Shown here: positions 53,196 to 61,204 of the stretch, piece after piece
How the letters are laid out: every line of letters begins with the position of its first letter
How positions within the stretch are numbered: the stretch's first letter is position 1
Assembly (NCBI GenBank): GCA_018268375.1
Contig: JAFDWS010000005.1
Coordinates: 25,474-89,473 of the forward strand
DNA from: Armatimonadota bacterium
Lineage (GTDB): Bacteria > Armatimonadota > Fimbriimonadia > Fimbriimonadales > Fimbriimonadaceae
DNA length: 64,000 nucleotides
Direction: 5' to 3'
Notes under the pieces: generated by a model
The model's database searches: none
What the model was told of the DNA's origin: nothing
Seen by the model: the letters and a program-made list of their open reading frames with translations, nothing else
Made by a program: the position numbers and the translations under genes

Positions 53196-56100
53196 TTAGA
53201 TCACGCCCTTGGCGCGCAACTCAGGGTAGTGGCAGGCCTTGAACTTCTTGCCGCTCCCGCAGGGGCAGGGGTCGTTGCGGCCAATCCGGCTCCAATCGAC
53301 CGAGTCCAGGTTCACGGGCTCCATCACCGCAATCGACGCGGGGGCAGGGGCGGCTTGCATCTCGGATCCAGCAGAGCCCTCCTCGTCGATCCGCATCATC
53401 TGAGGAACCGACTCTTGCGGCTGTTCGACCTGGACCTGCGCCATGAAGATCATGCGGACCGCCTGCTCGCGGATCGCCGCCTGTGTGTGCTGGAACAGGT
53501 CGAAGGTTTCCCGTTTGTAAGCGACGAGTGGATCGGTTTGACCATAGCCGCGGAGCCCGATGCCTTCGCGGATGTAGTCGATCATCTGCAAGTGATCCAT
53601 CCACTTGTCGTTGACCGACCGGAGCATGACATGCCTCTCGATCTCGGACATGACCTCGGGGCTGAAGGAATTCCGCTTTTGCTCGAACACCTCGTGGGCG
53701 ATCTCGGCCATGTGGTCGCCGACCTCCGCCGGTTCGATCTGCTCAAATTCGGCCAGGCTCATGTGGTCGATAAGTGGGAACATGTCGTTGAGGTGCTCGT
53801 ACGCCTTGGCATAGTCGTAAGCCGGCTGTCCGGTCTCGGGATCGTAAGTGTGCGCCTGTTGGCAGATGCCCACGATGACGTCGTGGATCGCGCCCTGGAT
53901 GTCAGCGTCACAGTCCTTGCCGAGCAGGATCTCTCGGCGTGTGCCGTAAATGGTTTCGCGCTGGGCGTTGAGGACGTCGTCGTATTCGAGAACGTGTTTA
54001 CGGGCTTCGAAGAAGTGGTTTTCGATGCGCTCCTGTGTCTTCTGGATCATGCCAGTGATGAATTTCGCCCGAACCTCCTCCATCGGTGGCCAGGCTTTCA
54101 GCACCGGGTTCTCCATCATCTTGGCGTTGAAGATCTTCCAGAGCATGTCCTCCAAGCTCACGAAGAACCGGCTCTCTCCGGGGTCTCCTTGGCGGCCAGC
54201 GCGGCCACGAAGCTGGTTATCGATGCGGCGGCTCTCGTGCCGCTCAGTGCCCAGGATGTAGAGGCCACCAAGAGCGGCCACCTCTTTAGCCAAACCCAAC
54301 CGCTCCGCATTGTCGAGCGGCAGCGGTGGCGCCGCACGCTCCTTACCGCCGCGGCGGAAGCTGAGGAACGTGTCCGCGTATTCCGAAGCCAGACCGCCGT
54401 CCTCCTCTTCTTGCCGACGGGCCATTTTGACCGTCTCGTCCGCGACACGACCGCCGAGCAAGATGTCGACACCGCGGCCAGCCATGTTCGTGGCGATCGT
54501 GATGGCTCCCTTCCGGCCGGCCTCACTGATGATGGCGGCTTCCTTTTCGTGGTACTTCGCGTTGAGAACGTTGTGGGGGATACCGTGCTTGAGCGCTTCC
54601 TCCAGGTACTCGCGTTGCTCGGCGGGCAAGCCGTGCGTCTCAAGGAACCAAGACATGACCTCGTTCGAGGTCGGGCTCTGTGGGAGCCCGGCGCTGGTCA
54701 TCACAGTCTGGATGTGCGACATTGTGAGCTCTTCGAGGGTGTTCTCGAAGAGGGGATCGGACTCTCGCTTCACCTCTTTTCCGACCTTCTTGTTCTGAAT
54801 ACTGTCGAAAAGAAGGTCGGTCAGAATCAGCCTCTGGAGCATGTCGGCCGTCAACCGGGCAGAAACCTGCTCGGACATTTCGATTGAGCGGGTGCCGACC
54901 AGGACGGGCTGCTGCTTCGTATAGAGCCGCAGGATCTCTCGCCCGATGCCCCGGAACTTGGCGTCCATGGTCTTGTAGACCACGTCCTCTTGGTCGCTCC
55001 TGACCATGGGCCGGTGCGTCGGGACGCTCACCACGTCGAGGCCGTAGATCTTACGGAACTCGTCTTCTTCCGTCTTGGCCGTACCGGTCATGCCGGCCAG
55101 CTTGTTGTACATGCGGAACAGGTTTTGGAACGTTATGACGGCGATCGTCTGGCTCTCGCGCTGGACGGGCACGCCTTCCTTGGCCTCAAGAGCTTGGTGG
55201 AGGCCGTCGCTGAACCTTCTGCCGAACATGGGGCGACCGGTGTTCTCGTCGATGATGACGACGTCCTGGCCTCGGACCACGTATTCAACGTTCTTCTCAA
55301 AGATCGCGTAGGCCTTCACCGCCGCGTTCACGTGGTGCATGAGCCGGGGGTCGTTCGCGATGTTGTCGATCCCCATCTCGTCCTCGACGAAGTCCATACC
55401 TTCCTCGGTGAGGCTGGCCGAATGGTTCTTTTTGTCCGTCGTGAAGTGGAGCTCGGGCTCCATCCTTTTGACCACCAGGTCGACGATCCGGTAGACGCTG
55501 GTGTCCTCCATGCTGGGGCCGCTGATGATGTGCGGCGTCCTCGCCTCGTCGATCAGGATGGAGTCGACCTCGTCGACGATCGCGTAGTTCAGCTCCTTCA
55601 TCGAGAGGTCTTCGACGGCGAAAGCCATGTTGTCGCGCAGGTAGTCGAATCCGAACTCGTGGTTCGTGCCGTAGGTGATGTCGCACAGATAGGCGTCGCG
55701 CCGCGTGCAGGGCCGACAGAACATGTAGCGGGGGTCTTCGTGCTCGTAGTCTGGGTCGTAAATGTAGCTTCCGCCGAGTTCCTCGGTGTCCTCGCCTTGA
55801 CCCTGGATGATGCCGATCGTCAGACCCAAGCTGTGATAGATGGGCCCCATCCAGACAGCGTCGCGGCGGGCGAGGTAGTCGTTGACCGTGACAAGGTGGG
55901 AGCCCTTGCCGGTCAAGGCATTGAGGTACATGGGAGCGACCGCGACGAGCGTCTTGCCTTCACCCGTCTTCATCTCGGAGATGCGTCCCTGGTGGAGGAC
56001 GACTCCGCCGACGAGCTGCACGTCGAATTGCCGCATGTTCAGCTTCCGGCGGCTCACTTCACGCACGATGGCGAAGGCTTCCGGCAGAAGTTGCTCCAAG

Positions 56101-56270
56101 GTTTGGCCGCCCTCGAGGCGGGATTTGAACTCGGTGGTCTTGTCCCGGAGCTGGTCGTCGGTGAGTTCTTGAACGGCCGGTTCGAGCGCATTGATCTGCT
56201 CGATGATCGGCATGATGTTTTGAACGTCCTTCTCGGACGTGTCGAAAAGTTTACGTAAGGCCTGTAGCAT
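53196..56270 (-). CDS. secA: Preprotein translocase ATPase SecA
   Basis: 1024 residues, about 100 longer than typical. SecA drives export through SecYEG. Walker A is MKTGEGKTLVAVAP near 100; DEVDSILIDEARTP near 230 and GRAGRQGDPGESRFF near 695 are conserved. The C terminus carries the zinc motif CPCGSGKKFKACH. Two inserts set it apart. One of roughly 90 residues lies between VGTRSIEMSEQ and GIPHNVLNAKYHEKE in the second nucleotide-binding domain (about 470-560). A shorter one lies before GGLYILGTERHESRRID. Confidence 0.96.
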   Translation of the reverse strand: MLQALRKLFDTSEKDVQNIMPIIEQINALEPAVQELTDDQLRDKTTEFKSRLEGGQTLEQLLPEAFAIVREVSRRKLNMRQFDVQLVGGVVLHQGRISEMKTGEGKTLVAVAPMYLNALTGKGSHLVTVNDYLARRDAVWMGPIYHSLGLTIGIIQGQGEDTEELGGSYIYDPDYEHEDPRYMFCRPCTRRDAYLCDITYGTNHEFGFDYLRDNMAFAVEDLSMKELNYAIVDEVDSILIDEARTPHIISGPSMEDTSVYRIVDLVVKRMEPELHFTTDKKNHSASLTEEGMDFVEDEMGIDNIANDPRLMHHVNAAVKAYAIFEKNVEYVVRGQDVVIIDENTGRPMFGRRFSDGLHQALEAKEGVPVQRESQTIAVITFQNLFRMYNKLAGMTGTAKTEEDEFRKIYGLDVVSVPTHRPMVRSDQEDVVYKTMDAKFRGIGREILRLYTKQQPVLVGTRSIEMSEQVSARLTADMLQRLILTDLLFDSIQNKKVGKEVKRESDPLFENTLEELTMSHIQTVMTSAGLPQSPTSNEVMSWFLETHGLPAEQREYLEEALKHGIPHNVLNAKYHEKEAAIISEAGRKGAITIATNMAGRGVDILLGGRVADETVKMARRQEEEDGGLASEYADTFLSFRRGGKERAAPPLPLDNAERLGLAKEVAALGGLYILGTERHESRRIDNQLRGRAGRQGDPGESRFFVSLEDMLWKIFNAKMMENPVLKAWPPMEEVRAKFITGMIQKTQERIENHFFEARKHVLEYDDVLNAQRETIYGTRREILLGKDCDADIQGAIHDVIVGICQQAHTYDPETGQPAYDYAKAYEHLNDMFPLIDHMSLAEFEQIEPAEVGDHMAEIAHEVFEQKRNSFSPEVMSEIERHVMLRSVNDKWMDHLQMIDYIREGIGLRGYGQTDPLVAYKRETFDLFQHTQAAIREQAVRMIFMAQVQVEQPQESVPQMMRIDEEGSAGSEMQAAPAPASIAVMEPVNLDSVDWSRIGRNDPCPCGSGKKFKACHYPELRAKGVI

Positions 56271-56356
56271 GGTGGGGTTGTACTAACGGTCGTCGAGGCG
56301 TGGGCAGAATCCGAGGCACAAGGAGGCCTCGGTCGTTTTGTGGGGCAGTGGGGCCC

Positions 56357-56671
56357 TTACGCCTTGGTTGGGCCGTCGCGGGTACGGCCGGGAGTAGCAA
56401 ACCCGCTGAGCAGCTTGGCTGCCGCCGGGGGAGGGCAAATCTGGGTGGCTGTTCCCGTAGTCTCGGACTCGGGGGGGCCGGCCGGCTCTGTCAGTTCGTG
56501 CTGGGCGACCAACTGGGACAGGGCGAATCGGAGAAGTCGGGCTTCGTCCTCGCCTTTCAGCCTTTGCTCGATGCAGGACCGGGTGCCGGGCATGCCGCCG
56601 TCGGCCAAGGGGGCCACGGGCCCATTGACCAAAAGCAAGAACAGCGCCGGAATCAGGTTCAGCACAGCCAT
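56357..56671 (-). CDS. Small exported hypothetical protein
   Basis: 104 residues. The N terminus (MAVLNLIPALFLLLVNGPVAPLADGG) looks like a signal peptide or anchor. The rest is Pro/Ala/Gly-rich with no domain. It lies 86 bases upstream of secA on the same strand and may be co-transcribed. An exact TATAAT sits only four bases before the ATG, which would make a transcript without a leader. Confidence 0.45.
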   Translation of the reverse strand: MAVLNLIPALFLLLVNGPVAPLADGGMPGTRSCIEQRLKGEDEARLLRFALSQLVAQHELTEPAGPPESETTGTATQICPPPAAAKLLSGFATPGRTRDGPTKA

Positions 56672-56675
56672 GGTT

Positions 56676-56681
56676 ATTATA
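56676..56681 (-). promoter_or_regulatory. TATAAT immediately before the small exported protein gene
   Basis: On the minus strand TATAAT is followed by AACC and then ATG. If used, transcription would begin at or within the start codon, giving a leaderless message. No convincing -35 was found. Confidence 0.35.
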
Positions 56682-56744
56682 GGTGTCCTGGGCCCATAAA
56701 CCCCGGGACGGAACTGAACACCTTAGAAATCAGTAAGCGAAGCG

Positions 56745-58721
56745 ATGCTTCGCCTTGTCTCTTCCGCGATCATCGCGGGTTTCTTCGCCCACAGCTTGAA
56801 CGCCTCGCCCCCAGGACTGGTTCCGAGAGACCCAGGCACCTTGCCGGGGCAAAGGGCGGCCCATGCCCCTGTCATTGACGGCACCCTTGCCGAAGGAGAA
56901 TGGCCCGAAAAGGGCCACGGCGAGGGGTTCACCGACAAGGACACCGGCAATCCGAGCGACGAAAAAGGTGAGTTCTGGCTCTGTTACGACGACAAGTTTG
57001 TCTACTTTGCCGGACGCGCCTGGACCGACCCGAAGAGGGTCGTAGCCGACGAGTATCGGCAGAACGTCGACCTTTCCGGCAACGACGCCTTCCACCTGGC
57101 CGTGGACGGCCTGAACAGCGGACAGGACATAGACCTCTTCTCGATGAACGCCCAAGGGGCCACCGGCCTGCGCCTGTCCGGCGGCCGGGCGGCCAAGACG
57201 GAATGGCTGGGTGAGTTCGAAGCCGTCGGAAAGAAGACGGAGACGGGTTGGCAAGTTGAGGCGAGGATCCCGTGGAGCCTCGTTCGACTGCCAGCTCCAG
57301 GCGTTCGGGACATGGTCTTTAACGTCCTTTGGTATCGCTCGAACAAGAGCAACACCTATGAGTGGGTTTTCACTCGCGACGACTTCAAGAACTTTCCACA
57401 CTGGACGGGTGTTGACGTTCCCCAGGTCTCGAACCAGCGCTCGGTGAAACTGCTCCCGTACTTCTATGCCGGAATCGACGACGACAATCGCCACATCGCC
57501 AACGCCGGCCTCGACCTGAAGACGGAACTCAGCAGCGACCTCACCTTGGTGGGCACTGCGAACCCGGACTTCCGCAACATCGAGAACAACATCCTTTCGC
57601 TCGACCACAGCTATTTCGAGCGGCTCGCCGACGATGCTCGGCCGTTCTTCCAAGAAGGCAGCCGCTTCCGCAGCTTCGGCTTCGACCAGAGAATCTATGC
57701 GAGTCAACGTATTCACGACTTCGACACAGGCCTCAACCTGTACGGAACCCTCGGGGGCGGCACCCAGCTTGGGCTCATTTCGACCATTGACTTCGGCAAC
57801 CAATCGACGTTCGCGGGCAGCCTAGGCCATCGCTTCGATGCGACGAAGACGCTCGATCTCGCGTACGTTCGCAACGAGCAGGAAGGGGCGCGCAGCGACG
57901 CCTTTAACCTCTTCTATGATCAAAGGGTCGGGGAGTACGACCTTTTCTTGACGACTCAGATGACTAACGACGAGGTCGCCAAGACCGGTTCGAGAATAGA
58001 CACTGGCATCTTCCGTCAGAACGGTGGCGTGAACATGAGCTTCGAGTTCATCCAAGTCACGCCCGATTTCTTTCCACGCCTCGGTTTCTCCCCTGAACAG
58101 GACTTGCGTGGATTTTCCGCAAGCTACGGGCGCGAAATTCAACCGAAGTCAGGGCCTGTGCAGGGCTGGGTGTACCAGGGATCTGCCAACTCCTTCACTC
58201 ATCTGGATGGCTCGGCGTACCGCCAGAGCGTGACCGCAGAAGCCGGTGCTCAACTGAGGAGCGACTACTCCGTGCAACTGGCGGCCGAGGTCTCCAAGTT
58301 CGAGGGATCGAACGACCACATTGTCATGCTCCAGCTGGCGCGACCGATCTCGAACCCATACCGGGCCGTGAGCTTCAGCGTCGCGTCCGGGCGTTTTGGG
58401 GGCGAGGACTATCGCTCTTACGGGTTCAATCTCCGCTACAAGCCCGTCAAGCGCATGCAGGTCATGGCCCGCTCGCAGTGGGTCGATTTTCACGGGTTTG
58501 ACAACCAAGTCGTCCTGTCCGCCAACTACGACATCGGTCGGTATGAAGCGGTGGGCGGGAGGCTGGTGCGCCAGGGGGACGACTGGAACTGGTACCTCTC
58601 GTATCGGTTGAGCGGCAAGCGAGGCAACGAGTTTTTCCTGATCTTGGGTGATCCCAACTCTCCAACCTTCAGGCACTCGTTGATTTTGAAGGCAGTGATT
58701 CCCGTCTCCGTGCGCTACTGA
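56745..58721 (+). CDS. Exported protein with CBM9-like domain and DUF5916-type barrel
   Basis: 658 residues. A signal peptide (MLRLVSSAIIAGFFAHSLNA) leads into a carbohydrate-binding-like domain of the CBM9/DOMON type (about 40-235, with APVIDGTLAEGEWPE, the usual opening). The rest (about 240-658) is strand-rich with DDARPFFQEGSRFRSFG, a block typical of DUF5916 outer-membrane proteins. The chain ends in an aromatic residue (VIPVSVRY). This combination is common in surface proteins of carbohydrate users. A ligand cannot be named. Confidence 0.82.
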   Translation: MLRLVSSAIIAGFFAHSLNASPPGLVPRDPGTLPGQRAAHAPVIDGTLAEGEWPEKGHGEGFTDKDTGNPSDEKGEFWLCYDDKFVYFAGRAWTDPKRVVADEYRQNVDLSGNDAFHLAVDGLNSGQDIDLFSMNAQGATGLRLSGGRAAKTEWLGEFEAVGKKTETGWQVEARIPWSLVRLPAPGVRDMVFNVLWYRSNKSNTYEWVFTRDDFKNFPHWTGVDVPQVSNQRSVKLLPYFYAGIDDDNRHIANAGLDLKTELSSDLTLVGTANPDFRNIENNILSLDHSYFERLADDARPFFQEGSRFRSFGFDQRIYASQRIHDFDTGLNLYGTLGGGTQLGLISTIDFGNQSTFAGSLGHRFDATKTLDLAYVRNEQEGARSDAFNLFYDQRVGEYDLFLTTQMTNDEVAKTGSRIDTGIFRQNGGVNMSFEFIQVTPDFFPRLGFSPEQDLRGFSASYGREIQPKSGPVQGWVYQGSANSFTHLDGSAYRQSVTAEAGAQLRSDYSVQLAAEVSKFEGSNDHIVMLQLARPISNPYRAVSFSVASGRFGGEDYRSYGFNLRYKPVKRMQVMARSQWVDFHGFDNQVVLSANYDIGRYEAVGGRLVRQGDDWNWYLSYRLSGKRGNEFFLILGDPNSPTFRHSLILKAVIPVSVRY

Positions 58722-58759
58722 AACGCAATTGTAGCCGCGCCCGTGAGACACTAGGGACG

Positions 58760-60685
58760 ATGTATCAAAGGAGCTGGTGGCTTCGGCAAGAAGAGGCGTT
58801 GCGGCCACTTAGCACCTGGATCGATGCTGAAACGAGGCGTTCCCCCAATCAGCGCTGGGGAGTTTGGGGCGGCGCCGTTGGCGGTGTCGGCGGTCTAGCG
58901 GGAGGGTTGACGGGCATCCTTGGTGGCGTCCTCAACATCAGCCCCAATAGCCCGGTGTTTTTCCTGCCGCTTGCCGCCTGGGCCGCGTTTGCGATCGGGA
59001 TGACGACATGGGTCTTGCTCAAGAACCGCCGGGATTCCATCGCTTGGGGCAACGCGAGGGGCTTGATGACCCGATTGCTGATTGCCCGTTGGCACGGCCG
59101 GCTCAGGGAGACCCTTGGCGAACAAGGAGCGAGACTCCTGAACGAAGGCGCCAAGTGGCAAATCCAGATTCGCTATGCCCTCGATTCGCCCGCCTGGAAA
59201 GCGGCGAGTGCCAGCCGGACTTGGGCCGATCTCCGTCAAAGGGTCATGGCATCGAGCGATGCCGCAATGGCGCCACTGATGCTGGGCGTCATGTCGGAAG
59301 GAGACGCCCCCGATTGTGACGCGATCCTGAAAGACTTGGAGTCGATGGCCGACGAAGTGGCCAAGGCGACCCGGCGGCATGCCCAAGTCTCAGGCGCTCC
59401 GCTGGCTGGAACAGATGGGCTCCGGCAGACGCTGTCAGAACTTCGCGAGCTCCGCCAAGCAGACGAAGAGTATCTGGAGGATCGGCTCACTGAGTTACAA
59501 GATCCGTCAGACAACCGACTTGCGGATGAATTGTTCGCCCTTGTCCTGTCGCACCGGCTTGACGCTCACGACCGCCTCAGGCTCGAAGTCGAGGAGCTTG
59601 AGCCAATCTTCGACCGAATCGCTCTTCGGGAAGATCTCGTTCTCCCTGAACTCTGCTCGGGTCGCCTCGTGGAGGTCGGCTTCGGTCAGGCCTGTCGGCT
59701 CGTCGGGAGCGGCAATGGATCGCCTGATGGCGTGATCCTTGGCCCTGTCCACGATCGACTTCAGCAACGCGCCACTGACCATGTCCCGCCAGTAGAGGGT
59801 CTGGGAAGTCCCGTTGCGCATTTGAACCCGCATGAACTCGGTCTCCCTGTTCGCGCGCCAGAGGTAGGCAAGCGTGGTCTCCACGAGTGCGATCCTGGCG
59901 CACTCAGGCTCGACGTGCTCTCTGACGAGCTCTGCGTCAAGTGGCAACCGCTCGTGGAGGTAGATCGAGAGGATCGATCGAGAAGCCTCTTTGTCCGGCC
60001 GCTTCACTTTGACCTTGCGATCGATGCGCTCCGGTCGGAGGATGGCGGGATCGATATAGTCGGGGCGGTTGGAGGTCAGGATCAGGACGATGTTGTCGAG
60101 TTCGACCATCCCGTCCATTTCGGCGCAGAACTGCGGCACGACCGTGTTGCTGATGTTGAGCCACCGGCCGCTGGAGCGGGTCCTGAGGATCGATTCAGCT
60201 TCGTCGATGAAGACCACGACCAACCGCCCTTCCTTCGACTTCTCCCGGGCAACCGCAAAGATCTCTCGGACCATCCGCTCGGTTTCGCCGAGCCACATAT
60301 TGAGGATTTTGGGGCCGCTAATGTGCAAGAAGCACTCTTTGACCTCGTGCCCCATCCGCTCGGAATACTCCTTGGCGAGGTTGTAGGCGACTGCCTTTCC
60401 AATGAGCGTCTTTCCGCAGCCGGGGGGCCCATAGAGCAACACGCCTTTGACCGGCTTCTTGTCGTAAGCCTTATAGAGGTCGGGAAACAGCAGAGGGTGT
60501 TCGATCGTGTCGCGGATCAGCCGGATCGCCTCCTCCTGGCCGCCGACAGCCTCCCACGGGGTCTCGGGCACGTCTTCTACAAAGTAGTCCTTGGCTTCGG
60601 GGCGGCCGAAATGCTCGAAGACAAACCGGCCGGTCGGATCGAGCCTGACTTCGTCTCCCGCCTTGATGACGCTGTCCTTCAATGA
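58760..60685 (+). CDS. Membrane protein; true 3' end unresolved (frame continues antisense to the ATPase gene)
   Basis: The first 250 residues look real. There are two membrane segments (about 36-62 and 68-88), then a soluble helical part ending in a coiled coil (ELRELRQADEEYLEDRLTEL). From about 59507 the frame has no stop but lies exactly opposite the proteasomal ATPase gene, and its residues to 60685 are Asp/Val/Leu-rich antisense text. The true stop may have been lost to a frameshift or sequencing error. In the frame beginning at 59509 a TGA occurs at 59527. Treat only 58760 to about 59506 as supported. Family not recognised. Confidence 0.5.
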   Translation: MYQRSWWLRQEEALRPLSTWIDAETRRSPNQRWGVWGGAVGGVGGLAGGLTGILGGVLNISPNSPVFFLPLAAWAAFAIGMTTWVLLKNRRDSIAWGNARGLMTRLLIARWHGRLRETLGEQGARLLNEGAKWQIQIRYALDSPAWKAASASRTWADLRQRVMASSDAAMAPLMLGVMSEGDAPDCDAILKDLESMADEVAKATRRHAQVSGAPLAGTDGLRQTLSELRELRQADEEYLEDRLTELQDPSDNRLADELFALVLSHRLDAHDRLRLEVEELEPIFDRIALREDLVLPELCSGRLVEVGFGQACRLVGSGNGSPDGVILGPVHDRLQQRATDHVPPVEGLGSPVAHLNPHELGLPVRAPEVGKRGLHECDPGALRLDVLSDELCVKWQPLVEVDREDRSRSLFVRPLHFDLAIDALRSEDGGIDIVGAVGGQDQDDVVEFDHPVHFGAELRHDRVADVEPPAAGAGPEDRFSFVDEDHDQPPFLRLLPGNRKDLSDHPLGFAEPHIEDFGAANVQEALFDLVPHPLGILLGEVVGDCLSNERLSAAGGPIEQHAFDRLLVVSLIEVGKQQRVFDRVADQPDRLLLAADSLPRGLGHVFYKVVLGFGAAEMLEDKPAGRIEPDFVSRLDDAVLQ

Positions 60686-61156
60686 TTCAGCACGCTGGAC
60701 AAGGCGACCCTGCTGGTTCTGGGGATCGCCGCCTATTCTGAGCCGCCCGTCCTCCAGAACCTCGCTGACCTTGACCACGGCGCCGGACTCTGAGGGCCCG
60801 ACAACGCCGACGATCGCATAGGCCTCGTTCAAGCGGACACGAGCGCCACTGACAAGCAATTCGGCTTCGACATGGGGATCGACCTCGCTCACATACTCGG
60901 TGTCCCCCATCGCCACGAGCACGAGTCCGTTGTCCAAATGCTTGACGAACAGCCCGATGCGGTTTGCCGGGGCCACGAGCTTTTCATAGGCCTCTTGGTA
61001 GGCGGCGAGCGCCTTCTCCCGCTCCTCTGCTTCAAGCGAGCCTGCCTCGATCTCGCTTTTGAGCGCCTCAAGATAGGAGCGGAGCTTTTGCTGGTCGGCA
61101 GGCACGATGGCCAGGGCACCTTGAAGGATGCTCAAGCTTCGCTCAGGGGACGACAT
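59507..61156 (-). CDS. arc: Proteasomal ring ATPase (ARC/Mpa type)
   Basis: 549 residues. N-terminal coiled coil about 20-60, two OB-fold domains about 65-180, and an AAA+ domain from about 200. Walker A GPPGCGKT is at 243-250, Walker B VVVFIDEAE near 313-321, and the arginine finger region is RPERIDR near 374. This is the layout of ARC/Mpa, which unfolds Pup- or UBact-tagged proteins and feeds them to the 20S core. The C terminus ends FIRKSVV rather than the GQYL tail that docks Mpa onto the proteasome. It lies 12.7 kb from the modifier genes, downstream of the CBS-GGDEF gene. Confidence 0.9.
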   Translation of the reverse strand: MSSPERSLSILQGALAIVPADQQKLRSYLEALKSEIEAGSLEAEEREKALAAYQEAYEKLVAPANRIGLFVKHLDNGLVLVAMGDTEYVSEVDPHVEAELLVSGARVRLNEAYAIVGVVGPSESGAVVKVSEVLEDGRLRIGGDPQNQQGRLVQRAESLKDSVIKAGDEVRLDPTGRFVFEHFGRPEAKDYFVEDVPETPWEAVGGQEEAIRLIRDTIEHPLLFPDLYKAYDKKPVKGVLLYGPPGCGKTLIGKAVAYNLAKEYSERMGHEVKECFLHISGPKILNMWLGETERMVREIFAVAREKSKEGRLVVVFIDEAESILRTRSSGRWLNISNTVVPQFCAEMDGMVELDNIVLILTSNRPDYIDPAILRPERIDRKVKVKRPDKEASRSILSIYLHERLPLDAELVREHVEPECARIALVETTLAYLWRANRETEFMRVQMRNGTSQTLYWRDMVSGALLKSIVDRAKDHAIRRSIAAPDEPTGLTEADLHEATRAEFRENEIFPKSDSVEDWLKLLDFEPEAVVSVKPVRQDKGEQFIRKSVV

Positions 61157-61204
61157 GCATCAATTCTACGATGAATCGGCCCTCCCGGATTCCGGGCCTA
61201 GCGG

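Noticed and set aside
53145..56258. Two long plus-strand frames opposite secA (580 and 422 residues)
   Set aside because: Antisense shadows; composition is rich in Val/Asp/Leu without motifs.
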